Part shown: in pieces, positions 17,948 to 26,992 of the stretch | How positions within the stretch are numbered: the first letter of the stretch is position 1 | How the letters are laid out: the number at the start of each line of letters is the position of its first letter | Source: Burkholderiales bacterium | GTDB lineage: Bacteria; Pseudomonadota; Gammaproteobacteria; Burkholderiales; SG8-39 | Assembly (NCBI GenBank): GCA_027493935.1 | Contig: JAOSJV010000013.1 | Location: 33,936 to 97,935, forward strand | Direction of reading: 5' to 3' | DNA: 64,000 bases | Notes under the pieces: generated by a model | Databases searched by the model: none | What the model was told of the DNA's origin: nothing | The model's input: the letters and a program-made list of their open reading frames with translations, nothing else | Program-made: the position numbers and the translations under genes

Positions 17948-18550
17948 TTGGCCAAGAACGCCGACTACTACTTCACCGCCGTGTCGCCCTGGAGCTTTCT
18001 CGGCCACGAGCGCTTCGCCGCGCTCGCCGCGAAGCACGGCGCGGCCGTGAACGTGAAGCCGGTGGACTACGGCCGGATTTTCCCGGCATCGGGCGGGATG
18101 CCGCTGAAGCAGCGCGCGCCGCAACGGCAGGCGTACCGGCTGATCGAGCTCTGGCGCTGGCGCGAGCACCTCGGAGTGAAGATGAACCTCGAGCCGAAGC
18201 ACTTTCCGGTGCCGGCCGACGGCGCCGCGTGCCTGATCATCGCGACCGACCTCGCGCACGGCACGACGGCCGCGATGGACATGGCGCTCGCGCTCTACCG
18301 CGCCTGCTGGGTCGAGGAGCGCAACGTGGCCGACGCCGAGACGTTGCGGGCGATCGCGCGCGAGCAAGGCCGCGACCCGGACAGGCTCCTCGCCGAAGCG
18401 CCGGGGAAGGCGGCGCGCGCGAAGTTCGATGCGTACACGCAGGAGGCCGTCGACCGTGGCGTGTTCGGTGCGCCCACCTACATGATCGACGGCGAGCCGT
18501 TCTGGGGCCAGGACCGGCTCGAGTTCGTCGCGAAGGCGCTGGCGGCGTGA
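17948..18550 (+). CDS. 2-hydroxychromene-2-carboxylate isomerase / DsbA-like kappa-class GST
   Basis: This 200-residue thioredoxin-fold protein has the active-site start YYFTAVSPWSFLGHERF, in which Ser replaces the redox Cys as in HCCA isomerases. The C-terminal GVFGAPTYMIDGEPFWGQDR is the usual end of the family. Such proteins use glutathione to isomerise hydroxychromene carboxylates in polycyclic aromatic degradation, but many homologues act on other electrophiles. The start is a TTG at 17948 preceded by GGAGGACC at suitable distance. No ATG is available upstream in a sensible position. Confidence 0.85.
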   Translation: MAKNADYYFTAVSPWSFLGHERFAALAAKHGAAVNVKPVDYGRIFPASGGMPLKQRAPQRQAYRLIELWRWREHLGVKMNLEPKHFPVPADGAACLIIATDLAHGTTAAMDMALALYRACWVEERNVADAETLRAIAREQGRDPDRLLAEAPGKAARAKFDAYTQEAVDRGVFGAPTYMIDGEPFWGQDRLEFVAKALAA

Positions 18551-18588
18551 ACGAACCGGCGAAATGCGCCGGGCGCAGGGGAGGCGGG

Positions 18589-18999
18589 ATGGCGACGAGG
18601 GATCCGTGGTGGCGCGGCCTGAGGGCCCGCGCCGCGCTCGCCGCGGCGGCGGCGCTCGCGCTCGCCGCGTGCGCGGCCGACATGCCGCGCGACACGCGGT
18701 TCCCGGACAGGGTCGTCTACAAGTGCGAGGGCGGGCGCACGTTCCAGGTCGAGCTCGCGCCTTCGGGCGAGACCGCGCTGCTGACCGTCGAGGGCCGCAG
18801 CTACCGCTTGAACAAGGTGCCGAGCGCGGCGCAGCGCAAGTACAGCGACGGGAGGAACACGCTCTGGCTCGACGGTCAGAACGCGCTGGTGGAAATGGGC
18901 TTCACCGCGTTCGCGCGTGGCTGCGCGAGCGAGACGCCGCTCGCCGACGAGGCGAGGCGCAATCGCCCGCTCTTCGGCAAGGATCCGTGGTGGCGGTAG
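18589..18999 (+). CDS. MliC-like lipoprotein (C-type lysozyme inhibitor domain)
   Basis: The 136-residue protein has a lipoprotein signal (ALALAACAAD). A compact domain follows with the MliC pattern VVYKCEGGRTFQVEL, RSYRLNKVPSAAQRKYSDGR and NTLWLDGQNALVEM, and a second Cys late in the domain (ARGCAS). MliC proteins in the outer membrane or periplasm bind and block host or environmental lysozyme. The ATG at 18589 has a GAGGCGGG site directly upstream. Identical DPWWR motifs occur at both ends of the protein, which is curious but of unknown meaning. Confidence 0.75.
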   Translation: MATRDPWWRGLRARAALAAAAALALAACAADMPRDTRFPDRVVYKCEGGRTFQVELAPSGETALLTVEGRSYRLNKVPSAAQRKYSDGRNTLWLDGQNALVEMGFTAFARGCASETPLADEARRNRPLFGKDPWWR

Positions 19000-19092
19000 C
19001 GCGCGCCTCGGGATGAGCTTTATTCCCGCTGCGGCGGGGATCCGAGCCGTCCTGCGAGTGCGGCGCGCGGATGCCGCCGGCGCCGAGACGAC

Positions 19093-20323
19093 GTGACGGG
19101 GCCCTTCCGCGGCTGGGTCGTCGTCGGCGCGTCGTTCACCGCGCTCACGGTGATCTTCGGCGTCGCGTATGCCTTCGCCTCGTTCTTCGCCTCGTTCGAG
19201 CGCGAGTTCGCGGCGCTGCGCGCCGACGTCTCGCTCGTCTTCGCCATCGCCGGGTTCGTCTGGTTCAGCCTCGGCGCGGTCACCGGCACACTCGCCGACC
19301 GCGTGGGTCCGCGGCCGGTCGCGGTCGCCGGCATGCTGCTCCTCGCGCTCGGGCTCTTCGCCGCCTCCCGCGCACAGACGCTTTGGCAGGTCTACCTCAC
19401 CTACGGTCTCGGCTGCGGGCTCGGCGTGGGCTTCGTCTACGTCCCGGCAATCGGCGCCGTGCAGCCGTGGTTCCGCAAGCGGCTCGGGCTCGCCGCGGGC
19501 ATCGCCTCGGCCGGCATCGGCATGGGCACGCTGGTCACGCCCTACGTCGCGGTCGAGCTGATCGATGCACTCGGCTGGCGCGGCGCGTTCGGCGGCGCTC
19601 GGCGCGTTCGTGCTCATGGTCGGCGTCGCCGCCGCGGCGCTGCTGGACAACGATCCGGCGCGCCACGGGCTGCATCCGGACGGCGCCGCCGGCGAGCCGG
19701 GACGTGCGCCGCCGAAGTCGGGTCTGACGCTGCACGAGACGCTGCGCACGCGCGCGTTCTGGGTCTTCTACGGCTCGCTCACGCTGTGCACCATCGGCCA
19801 GGCGATGCCGTTCGCGCATCTCGTGCCCTACGCGCTCGATCACGGCCACGCCAAGGAGTTCGGCGCGCTGCTGATCGGTCTGGTCGGCGTCGGGAGCGTC
19901 TTCGGGCGCTTCGTGCTCGGCGGCTTCGGCGACCGTGTCGGCCGCCGCGAAATGCTCACCGGCGTGTACGGGGCGATGGCCGCGCTCTTCGTCGTGTGGG
20001 CGATGTCGGAGAGCGCGTGGCTGCTCGCGGCGTTCGCGCTGCTGTACGGCGTGAGCTACGGCGGGTTCGTCGGCACCTGCCCGCCGCTCGCCACCGATTA
20101 CTTCGGGCCAAAGGCGATCTCGGGCATCGTCGGCGTGCTCTACACCGGCGCCGGCATCGGCTACCTCCTCGGGCCGCTCGCCGCCGGCGCGACCTACGAT
20201 CTGCGCCAGAGCTACACCGCGCCGATCATGGGCGCGGTGGTGCTGCTCGGCGCCGCCGCAGCGCTCAGTCGCGCGCTGCCGCCGAGCGGAACGCGCGTGC
20301 AGCCGGCGGCGCGGCCCGCCTGA
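19093..20323 (+). CDS. MFS transporter, OFA/monocarboxylate-type (frame break near 19598)
   Basis: The protein of about 410 residues has 12 helices. Family features are GWVVVGASFTALTVIFGVAY in helix 1, the loop DRVGPRPVAVAGMLL, and FGDRVGRREMLTGVYGAM in the second half. The closest resemblance is to oxalate/formate-antiporter and monocarboxylate-type MFS proteins. One extra G near 19598 breaks the frame; removing it restores GAFGALGAFVLMVGVAAAAL. The GTG start at 19093 is used because it keeps the first helix whole. Confidence 0.82.
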
Positions 20324-20528
20324 AACGAACGGTGCTCGGCGCGCTGTCGGGCGTCCTCCGCGAGGTCGTCTGCGCGACGCCTTCCTTGACCCGGTCCCGG
20401 CTGGCATCGACTCCTGTCGGCTCGCGGCGACCGCCGCTCGGGCCCTCTGCTTCTACCCCGGTGGATCACTCCACGCACCCGCGCTTCGCGGTGCCGGCAA
20501 CGCAGCGCACTTTCGCACCCTACCCGGA

Positions 20529-20975
20529 TCAGCCCCGCCTGCGGCGGCTCCTGTCGGCGAGCGCAATGATCATCCCGGCGCAGCCCGCAGGTGCGGCCGC
20601 GACGAGCAGCAGGATCAAGTAGCGGGTGTCCGCCGGCCAGCCGGTGACGAGCAGGCTCGCGCCGAGATAGCAAAGCACCGCCACCGGCATGGCGCGCAGG
20701 GCGGGGCCCGTCGCCGGGCTCCGGATGAGGAACCAGGGCCCGCCGACCGCCACTGCGAGCAGTAGGCCCCAGATCAAGAGCTGGAAAGCGGCGCTGGCGG
20801 GATCGGCCCGGGTCTGCATCCAGACGTCGAAGGCGAGCAGCGAGATCAGAGCGGCTGCCCAGAGCCAGCCGAGGAATGCGCCCATGCGGCCGGGCGCCTT
20901 GCTCGGCTGGATGACGGCGCTCGCGGGCGAGGTGGTGTCGTGTTCTGGGGCTGCGGCTGGAGAGGAACCGTCCAT
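20529..20975 (-). CDS. Hypothetical four-helix membrane protein
   Basis: This 148-residue protein has a polar N-terminus (MDGSSPAAAPEHDTTSPASA), then four hydrophobic segments (MGAFLGWLWAAALISLLAFD; FQLLIWGLLLAVAVGGPWFL; ALRAMPVAVLCYLGASLLVT; YLILLLVAAAPAGCAGMIIA). A basic C-terminal end follows (LADRSRRRRG). No family is recognised. The ATG at 20975 is the likely start. Confidence 0.55.
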   Translation of the reverse strand: MDGSSPAAAPEHDTTSPASAVIQPSKAPGRMGAFLGWLWAAALISLLAFDVWMQTRADPASAAFQLLIWGLLLAVAVGGPWFLIRSPATGPALRAMPVAVLCYLGASLLVTGWPADTRYLILLLVAAAPAGCAGMIIALADRSRRRRG

Positions 20976-21454
20976 GCGCCACCCTCCGAATTGTGCGTTG
21001 CGGGCGATGCCGGCGGCGCGGGCGCCGCAGCACATCTTTGTCGTCGGCCGTGATCGGCTCTGCCAGTAAGTGTACCTGCCTTTCGATGCGGTGCAAGCAC
21101 CGCATGGCGAAGCGATGCGGCCGGGTCCGCAAGACGTTCGGCGCGGCGGCGAGTCTCGCCGGGCAGAAGTCCGGTCCACCGCCGGCCGCTATCCGCGGCG
21201 GCCGACTTCCTTCAAGCGGGCGTCGCGCGCCACGCATTCGGGCAGGTTCGCAGTCCCGCCGGTCTCGGCGACGCGCTGCGCCAGCGCACGCCGGACGTGG
21301 TCGGATTCATCTTCCTCGCGGGTTCCCGCGCCGCGCCGACTCCGCGGGGAGGTGCGCGCGGGGCTGCACCCGCTCCCGGTTGACAGCAACGCGCAGCCTG
21401 CAGCGTAATACGCGGTGCGCGTGGGTCCGTCGAGCCCGCGCCACGGAGAAACCG
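20976..21454. other. Intergenic region without a confident gene
   Basis: This stretch of about 480 bp lies between the minus-strand membrane protein and the plus-strand acyl-CoA ligase. Short open frames exist on both strands (for example minus 21189-21389), but none has a domain, a convincing start or a ribosome-binding site. It probably holds the two divergent promoter regions. No clear -35/-10 pair stands out. Confidence 0.35.
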
Positions 21455-22989
21455 ATGCACCTGCCCTCGATCATCGTCGAGAACGCCACGCTCAGGGCGA
21501 GGCAGACGGCCATCTTCGATGACGAGGGCGCTCAAGACTGGTCGCAGTTCGCCGACCGCATTGCACGGGCGGCCGGTGCGCTTCAGGGCTACGGGCTGGC
21601 CCCGGGGATCATTTTGCGATCATCATGCGCAACGCGTTCCGGCACGCGGAGCTGCTGTGGGCGGGATACTGGAGCGGCATCGTTCCGGTGCCGATCAATT
21701 GGCGGCTGAGTCCGCGCGAAATCGCGCCGATCCTCGAGGACTGCGATGCCCGGATCATCGCCGTCACGGAGGAATTCATCCCGCTGTTCGACTCGCCGGC
21801 GCTTTCGCGCTGGCGTGACAGGCTGCTGACGGTCGAGGCCGGCGGAGCGACGCGCGGACAGTACGAAGCGTTGATCGCCTCGGCGGCGCCGGCGCCGGTC
21901 CGCCCCTCAGCGGCCGGGGATGATGCCATCCTGCTCTACACCGGTGGCACCACCGGTCGCAGCAAGGGCGTGCGGCTGACGCACGCGAACATCGTCGCCG
22001 ATGCCTGGCAGAACGGCATGGCGCTCGGGATCCGCCCCGCGGACCGCTACCTGCACGTCGCGCCGATGTTCCATTCGGCCGACCTGAACGGCACCTGCTG
22101 CTTTCTGCTCGGAGGCGGCCACGCCTACCTGCCGCAGTTCACGCCGGCCGCGTTCTTCGCCGCGGTCGAGCGCCACCGCGTCACGCTCACCAACCTGGTG
22201 CCGACGATGGTGAAGATGATCGCGGAGGCGCCGGACGCCGAGCGCTTCGACCTCTCGTCGCTGCGACTGATCTACTACGGCTCGAGCCCGATGCCCTACG
22301 AATGGCTGTGCGCCGCGCGCGAGCGCTTTCCGGGCGTCGCGTGGGTGCAGGGCTATGGCCTGACGGAGACCGCGCCGATTCTCACCGTCCTGGATCACGA
22401 GGCCCATCTGCGCTGCTTCGCCTCGGGCGACGTGGCGCGGCTCGCGTCGGTCGGCACGCCGGTCGCCGGCGTGCAGATGCGCATCTTCGACGGTCAGGAC
22501 CGACCGCTGCCGACCGGCGAGATCGGGGAGGTGGTGGTGCGCGGCCCAAACGTCAGTCCCGGCTACTTCAACCGCGAGGAGGAGACCGCGCGCGCCTTTC
22601 GCGGCGGCTGGTTCCACACCGGCGACGTCGGGCGCCTGGACCAGGACGGGTTCCTGACGCTCGTGGACCGCAGCAAGGATGTCATCATCACGGGCGGCGA
22701 GAACGTCTACTCGACCGAGGTCGAGGCGGTCCTCTATCGGCACCCCGACATTGCCGAGGCCGCGGTCGTGCGCGTTCCGGACGAGCGTCTCGGCGAGGCG
22801 CTGTTCGCGGTGATCGTCTGCAAGCCGGGGCGCACCCTCGAGCCCGAGGAGGTCATCGCGCACTGCCGCCAGTACATCGGCGGCTACAAGATCCCGCGCC
22901 GCATGGCGTTCGTCGAGGCGCTGCCGCGCACCGCGCTCGGCAAGATCCAGAAGAACGTGCTGCGCGAAACCTACGGCAAGCCGGCCTGA
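21455..22989 (+). CDS. Acyl-CoA synthetase (AMP-dependent ligase; frame break near 21615)
   Basis: This class-I adenylate-forming enzyme of about 512 residues has the P-loop YTGGTTGRSKGVRLTH. Further motifs are YGSSPMPYEWL, the A5-type VQGYGLTETAP, the hinge GGWFHTGDVGRLDQDGFLTL with DRSKDVIITGGENVYSTEVE, and the catalytic Lys region RTALGKIQKNVLRE. It activates a carboxylic acid to acyl-CoA via acyl-AMP; fatty or aromatic acids are equally possible from sequence. A missing G near 21615 breaks the frame. Restoring it joins GLAPG to DHFAIIMRNAFRHAELLW. The ATG at 21455 starts MHLPSIIVENATLRARQ. Confidence 0.88.
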
Positions 22990-23333
22990 CCTGGTGGTCC
23001 GGCCGGCGCGCGGGCGAGGCCGCGTGTCTTCATTGCGCCACCGGTGCGCTGCGGCGGGCGCGTTTCACCCGGAGCGCGTTTCGCCCGGAACCGGCGTTGC
23101 GGCTAGGTCGAGCCCGCACGAACGTCGCCTCCCTGCGCACGAGGCCACCCGACGAATCGGTCGGCCATCGCGACGATCTTCACTTCACGGACACAAGTGA
23201 ACGTCGCGATCTTCTCGTCCGCACCGAACGAAGCCGAGATCGCGACTGCCGAGACGTGAAAGTGGCCTCGGTGCGCGGACGGCCGACGAGCGTCGCGGGG
23301 AGGGCGCCGCCGGCAAGCGAAGCGCGCCCGCGG
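22990..23333. other. Intergenic region with a long interrupted palindrome
   Basis: This gap of about 340 bp has no supported gene. At 23167-23210 it contains an inverted repeat. The outer arms are ATCGCGACG (23167-23175) and CGTCGCGAT (23202-23210). The inner arms are TTCACTT (23179-23185) and AAGTGAA (23195-23201), with a 3-base bulge and a 9-base loop. There is no following T-run, so an intrinsic terminator is not certain. Confidence 0.5.
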
Positions 23334-23825
23334 TCACTGAACGACTCGAAACAGGGATGTCGGGTCGAGCTTCATGACTGCCTCGTAGCGGGCAACGCCC
23401 TTCGTGTCCCGGTTGATCGTCTGCATCACCGAAAGAACGGTGTGAGGCAGCTCATAGGTGAGCTTGCGACCGGACGTCCGGTGAACGAAAGTCACTCGCG
23501 CGAGCACTCCCGGGGCGGCACGTTCGGGGTCAAGGGACAGCGTTCGCTGGCCGACACTCGCAGACACGGCGATCGCGATACCGTCCAGTACGCATGGGCA
23601 TGGCGTCTGCGGCCCGTCAACGTAGTGAACCGAAAGCTGACGCCGGTCGGCGCCCATGCGTTGCATCGCGTCGAGGCCGACGCGGATTCCAAGGGCAATG
23701 AGGCTCCCGAACCCCCCGTGCACACGGTCGCCCCACTCGACCCACTGCTCTGGGGTTTGTGCGCGCGCCGCGGGCGCAGTCAGGGCCAGAGCTGCCGCGA
23801 GAGCAAGGTAGGACCAGCGCTTCAT
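23334..23825 (-). CDS. Exported FmdE-like protein
   Basis: The 163-residue protein has a clear signal peptide (MKRWSYLALAAALALTAPAARA-Q, shown here in part). The mature domain resembles FmdE-type proteins: VHGGFGSLIALGIRVGLDAM, then GPQTPCPCVLDGIAIAVSAS-VGQ and a C-terminal LDPTSLFRVV. In archaeal FmdE the first segment holds His and Cys ligands; here Cys is present only in the CPC segment, so the metal site would be altered. No link to formylmethanofuran chemistry is implied. A periplasmic role is inferred from the signal peptide. Confidence 0.6.
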   Translation of the reverse strand: MKRWSYLALAAALALTAPAARAQTPEQWVEWGDRVHGGFGSLIALGIRVGLDAMQRMGADRRQLSVHYVDGPQTPCPCVLDGIAIAVSASVGQRTLSLDPERAAPGVLARVTFVHRTSGRKLTYELPHTVLSVMQTINRDTKGVARYEAVMKLDPTSLFRVVQ

Positions 23826-24079
23826 CGTTCGATTCCTCTCCCAGGGTCGCCTCCAAGATCGATGCGACCACTCTGGATCGACCAGTCTTTGCCGTGATGG
23901 CGATCACCGGCTCGCGCGACCCAGGCGGCGGGTCTGAACGAGAACAATATCATCCGGACAGCCCGGTTGTCGCGAATTGCGTGCCGCGCTCTGATGGGTC
24001 CGCCCCTGCGGCGCCGCGCTTCGCGGGCGAGAGCCCCGCGCGTGGGCGGGCGAGGCCGCGCGTGTCGCAGCGCCCGCGG

Positions 24080-24697
24080 TCAGAACCTGCCGCCCAGCAG
24101 GTAGAACGCGAGCTTCGCGCACTCCAGCACCACCTGCGGCGCGGCCTCGCGGTCGGCCCACCAGCGCTCGGGGAAGGTCTCGTGCCGGCTCGCGACGACC
24201 AGAACGTGCGCGTGGGGCAGCGCGTCGGCGAGGATGAGGCGCGCGCGCCGCACGTGGTAGGGCGAGGTCACCACGAGCAGCGTGGGCGTGCCGTCCGGGA
24301 AGCGCGCGCGCAGCGCGCGCCCTTCGGCGGCGGTGCTCTTCATGTCCCGGCCGAAGGTCTCGATCGCGCTGTCGGGCACGCCTTTGCGCATGAGCAGCGT
24401 GCGCGCCGCCTCCTCGAACCAAGGCTGTGCAACGCCTTCGCGCTCGGCGAGCAGCCGCCGCGGCGAGCGGTACGGCTCGGAGAGCAGTATGCGTGGCGCG
24501 TGGCGCGCACCGTAGAGCTCGGCGCCGGTGAGCGCGCGCGTGGGCTCGTCGCCGAGCACCACGATCGCGTCGGCGCGCTGCGGCGCGTCGTCCGCGCGCA
24601 GCCAGCCGGCGGCGTTGTAGGCTGCTACGGCGGCGGCCGCGGCGGCGAGCGCGCCGAGCGCGAGCAGGGTGAGCACGCAACGCTTGAAGCACTGCAT
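24080..24697 (-). CDS. YdcF/ElyC-family (DUF218) membrane-anchored protein
   Basis: The 205-residue protein has an N-terminal membrane anchor (CVLTLLALGALAAAAAAVAA). The DUF218 domain follows, with strand ADAIVVLGDEPTRALTGAEL, then FGRDMKSTAAEGRALRARFP and the conserved VVTSPYHVRRARLILADALP. Members such as ElyC act in envelope biogenesis at the lipid-II/undecaprenyl stage, while YdcF binds S-adenosylmethionine. Which function applies is unknown. It is divergent from the spermidine-synthase-like gene at 24827. Confidence 0.85.
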   Translation of the reverse strand: MQCFKRCVLTLLALGALAAAAAAVAAYNAAGWLRADDAPQRADAIVVLGDEPTRALTGAELYGARHAPRILLSEPYRSPRRLLAEREGVAQPWFEEAARTLLMRKGVPDSAIETFGRDMKSTAAEGRALRARFPDGTPTLLVVTSPYHVRRARLILADALPHAHVLVVASRHETFPERWWADREAAPQVVLECAKLAFYLLGGRF

Positions 24698-24826
24698 AAT
24701 CGCGCCTCGCGAACGTACCCGGGGCCTCGCTCGCGCGAGGTTTCGTCCCGGAAAGGGGATCGCAACGGGGTCGAGCGCCCCTTTGCGGCGGCTTCCAACA
24801 ACGACGGATTCTAGCGGCGTGCGCGT

Positions 24827-25612
24827 ATGAAGGGGCTCAAGCGCTGGATCGCGGGCAGGCGCTCGAGCGTCGAGGTGAGCGAGAAGCGCGGCGTCCGCGC
24901 GCTGCACCTCGGCGGCGATGCGATCCAGAGCGCGATCCGGCTGTCGCAGCCCGACGCGCTCGAGCTGCACTACACGCGCGCGATGATGAGCTTCATGCTG
25001 TTCGAGCCAGCGCCGCGCGAGATCCTGATGATCGGGCTCGGCGGCGGCTCGATCGCGCGCTTCGCGCACGCGCGCCTGCCGATGACCCGCATGACCGTGG
25101 TCGAGATCAACGCGCGCGTGCTCGCCGCCGCGCGCAGCCACTTCGGGCTGCCCGAGGAGGACGCGCGGCTCAGGATCGAGATCGCCGACGGCGCGACGTA
25201 CGTGCCAGCGCACCCCGGGTCGGCGGACGTGCTTCTGCTAGACGCCTTCGAGGACGGCGTGTCGGTGAAGTCGCTCGCGACGCAGGCGTTCTACGACGCC
25301 TGCCGCAAGGCGCTGCGGTCGGGCGGAATCCTGGTGGTGAACTTCATCGCGTCCGAGCGCAAGTTCGGCGCGTGTCTCGGCCGGATCGAGCAGGCCTTCG
25401 ACGACCAGGTGCTGCTGCTGCCTGCCGGCGACCGGGTGAACAACATCATCCTCGCCTTCAACGGCGGTCCCGCGCGGGTGCCGATCGCCGGCCTGAACGC
25501 GACGGCCGAGGCGCTCAAGCGCGAGTTCGACCTGCCGTTCGACCGTTTCGTGGCCGATCTCCTGCGCTTCAACGCACGCACCGCCGGCCACCTGCGGCTC
25601 GAGCGGGCCTGA
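24827..25612 (+). CDS. Spermidine synthase-like (polyamine aminopropyltransferase fold) protein
   Basis: The 261-residue protein has the class-I SAM-binding core. Motif I is EILMIGLGGGSIARF, the acidic residue is in TVVEINARVLAAARSHFGLP, and DGATYVPAHPGSADVLLLDAFEDG replaces the canonical D-x-x-D of aminopropyltransferases. It therefore belongs to the spermidine-synthase fold, but true polyamine synthase activity is uncertain. It is the first gene of a plus-strand block containing SPFH, DUF4178 and DUF350 proteins and a second, membrane-bound spermidine-synthase homologue. Confidence 0.8.
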   Translation: MKGLKRWIAGRRSSVEVSEKRGVRALHLGGDAIQSAIRLSQPDALELHYTRAMMSFMLFEPAPREILMIGLGGGSIARFAHARLPMTRMTVVEINARVLAAARSHFGLPEEDARLRIEIADGATYVPAHPGSADVLLLDAFEDGVSVKSLATQAFYDACRKALRSGGILVVNFIASERKFGACLGRIEQAFDDQVLLLPAGDRVNNIILAFNGGPARVPIAGLNATAEALKREFDLPFDRFVADLLRFNARTAGHLRLERA

Positions 25613-25696
25613 CCGTCCGGTCCGTCCGGCGGCAGGAATTCACGCGCGCGCCCAGCGCGGGGCGTCGCAAGCTACCGCCGGCACGCGCAGCGGGGC

Positions 25697-25702
25697 TACA
25701 CT
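25697..25702 (+). promoter_or_regulatory. Candidate -10 box for the SPFH gene
   Basis: TACACT lies 35 bp before the ATG at 25737, followed by a good ribosome-binding site (CGGGAGGCGCC). No clear -35 element was found. Confidence 0.3.
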
Positions 25703-25736
25703 AGCGCACCTTCGCTTCGCACCCTCGGGAGGCGCC

Positions 25737-26807
25737 ATGGCGGTCTGGGACTTCGTCAAGAAGCAGTTCATCGACATCATCCACTGGACGGAGGAGGGCG
25801 AAGGCACGCTCGCCCACCGCTTCCCGATGCAGGACATGGAAATCCAGTACGGCGCGAGCCTCACCGTGCGCGAATCGCAGATGGCGCTCTTCGTCGACGA
25901 GGGACGCGTCGCCGACGTGTTCGGCCCGGGCCGCTACAAGCTCGTCACGCAGACGATTCCGGTCCTCACCTACCTCAAGAACTGGGACAAGCTGTTCGAG
26001 TCGCCCTTCAAGAGCGACGTCTACTTCTTCAGCACGCGCCTGCAGGTCGACCAGAAGTGGGGCACGCCGAATCCGATCACCATCCGCGACAAGGAGTTCG
26101 GCGCGGTGCGGCTGCGCGCCTTCGGCATCTACAGCTATCGCATCGTCGACCCGAAGGCGTTCTACCTGAACATCAGCGGCACCCGCGAGCACTACACGGT
26201 GGACGACCTCTCCGGGCAGCTCCGGAGCACGATCGTAGGCTCGATGACCGACCTCTTCGGCGAGTCGGGCATCCCGTTCCTCGACCTCGCCGCCAACCAG
26301 GACGAGCTCGGCGCGAAGCTGCGCGAGAAGATGACCGAGACGTTCAAGACGCTCGGCCTCGAGCTCGCCGGGTTCGTCGTGCAGAACGTCTCGCTGCCCG
26401 AGGAGCTGCAGAAGATCCTCGACCAGCGCATCGGCATGAACATGGTCGGCGACATGGGTCGCTACACGCAGTTCCAGGTGGCCTCCAGCATCCCGACCGC
26501 AGCGGCGAACGAGGGCGGCCTCGCCGGCGCGGGCGCCGGGCTCGGCGCGGGCCTCGCGATGGGGCAGGCGATGGCGGGTGCGCTCGGGCAGTCGCTGCAG
26601 GGCGGCGCACCGGGGGCGCAGGCGGGAGCGCAGGGCGGGTCGCAAGGCGGCGCGCCGGGCGGCGTGGCCGCGAGCGCAGGTACCGGCCAGTCGCCGCAAG
26701 AAGTCATGCAGCTCCTCGAGAAGCTGCACGAGCTCAAGTCGAAGGGCGTGCTGACCGAGCAGGAGTACGAGGGCAAGAAGGCCGAGCTGCTGAAGAAGCT
26801 CGGGTGA
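25737..26807 (+). CDS. SPFH-domain protein with C-terminal SHOCT helix pair
   Basis: This 356-residue protein begins MAVWDFVKKQFIDIIHWTEE, as in the family often mislabelled 'virion core protein'. The SPFH/band-7 domain spans about residues 30-240 (GRVADVFGPGRYKLVTQTIP; FGAVRLRAFGIYSYRIVDPK). A glycine/alanine/glutamine-rich flexible linker follows (about 255-315). The end is a short SHOCT domain (QLLEKLHELKSKGVLTEQEY-EGKK). Such proteins form membrane-associated oligomers and occur with DUF4178/zinc-ribbon proteins in envelope-stress loci. The strong Shine-Dalgarno site GGGAGG supports the ATG at 25737. No signal peptide is present. Confidence 0.88.
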   Translation: MAVWDFVKKQFIDIIHWTEEGEGTLAHRFPMQDMEIQYGASLTVRESQMALFVDEGRVADVFGPGRYKLVTQTIPVLTYLKNWDKLFESPFKSDVYFFSTRLQVDQKWGTPNPITIRDKEFGAVRLRAFGIYSYRIVDPKAFYLNISGTREHYTVDDLSGQLRSTIVGSMTDLFGESGIPFLDLAANQDELGAKLREKMTETFKTLGLELAGFVVQNVSLPEELQKILDQRIGMNMVGDMGRYTQFQVASSIPTAAANEGGLAGAGAGLGAGLAMGQAMAGALGQSLQGGAPGAQAGAQGGSQGGAPGGVAASAGTGQSPQEVMQLLEKLHELKSKGVLTEQEYEGKKAELLKKLG

Positions 26808-26817
26808 GCGTGGATCT

Positions 26818-26934
26818 CCTCGTCCCCGCGAAAGCCGGGATGACATCGTTCCGTGCGGTAATTCGCGCGAAAGCGGGCGTCCCGCCGGAGGCCGATCGAG
26901 GGCCTGATGGATCCCCGCTTGCGCGGGGATGACG
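26818..26934. repeat. REP-like palindromic intergenic repeat
   Basis: The segment begins CGTCCCCGCGAAAGCCGGGATGAC-like and ends with GGATCCCCGCTTGCGCGGGG followed by ATGACG, an imperfect inverted pair. The same core (ATTCCCGCGAAAGCGGGAAT / ATCCCCGCTTGCGCGGGGAT) recurs near 29384 and 35664. It matches the extragenic palindromes common in betaproteobacterial genomes. Confidence 0.7.
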
Positions 26935-26992
26935 CACGCGGCTGTGCGGGCGGCGGCGCGGAAGACGCCACCGTTCCGGCTCCAGGGGCCAA

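Noticed and set aside
25737..26807. 'Virion core protein' label, which would suggest a phage
   Set aside because: The sequence is an SPFH-SHOCT cellular protein, the label is a known naming artefact, and no phage genes are near.
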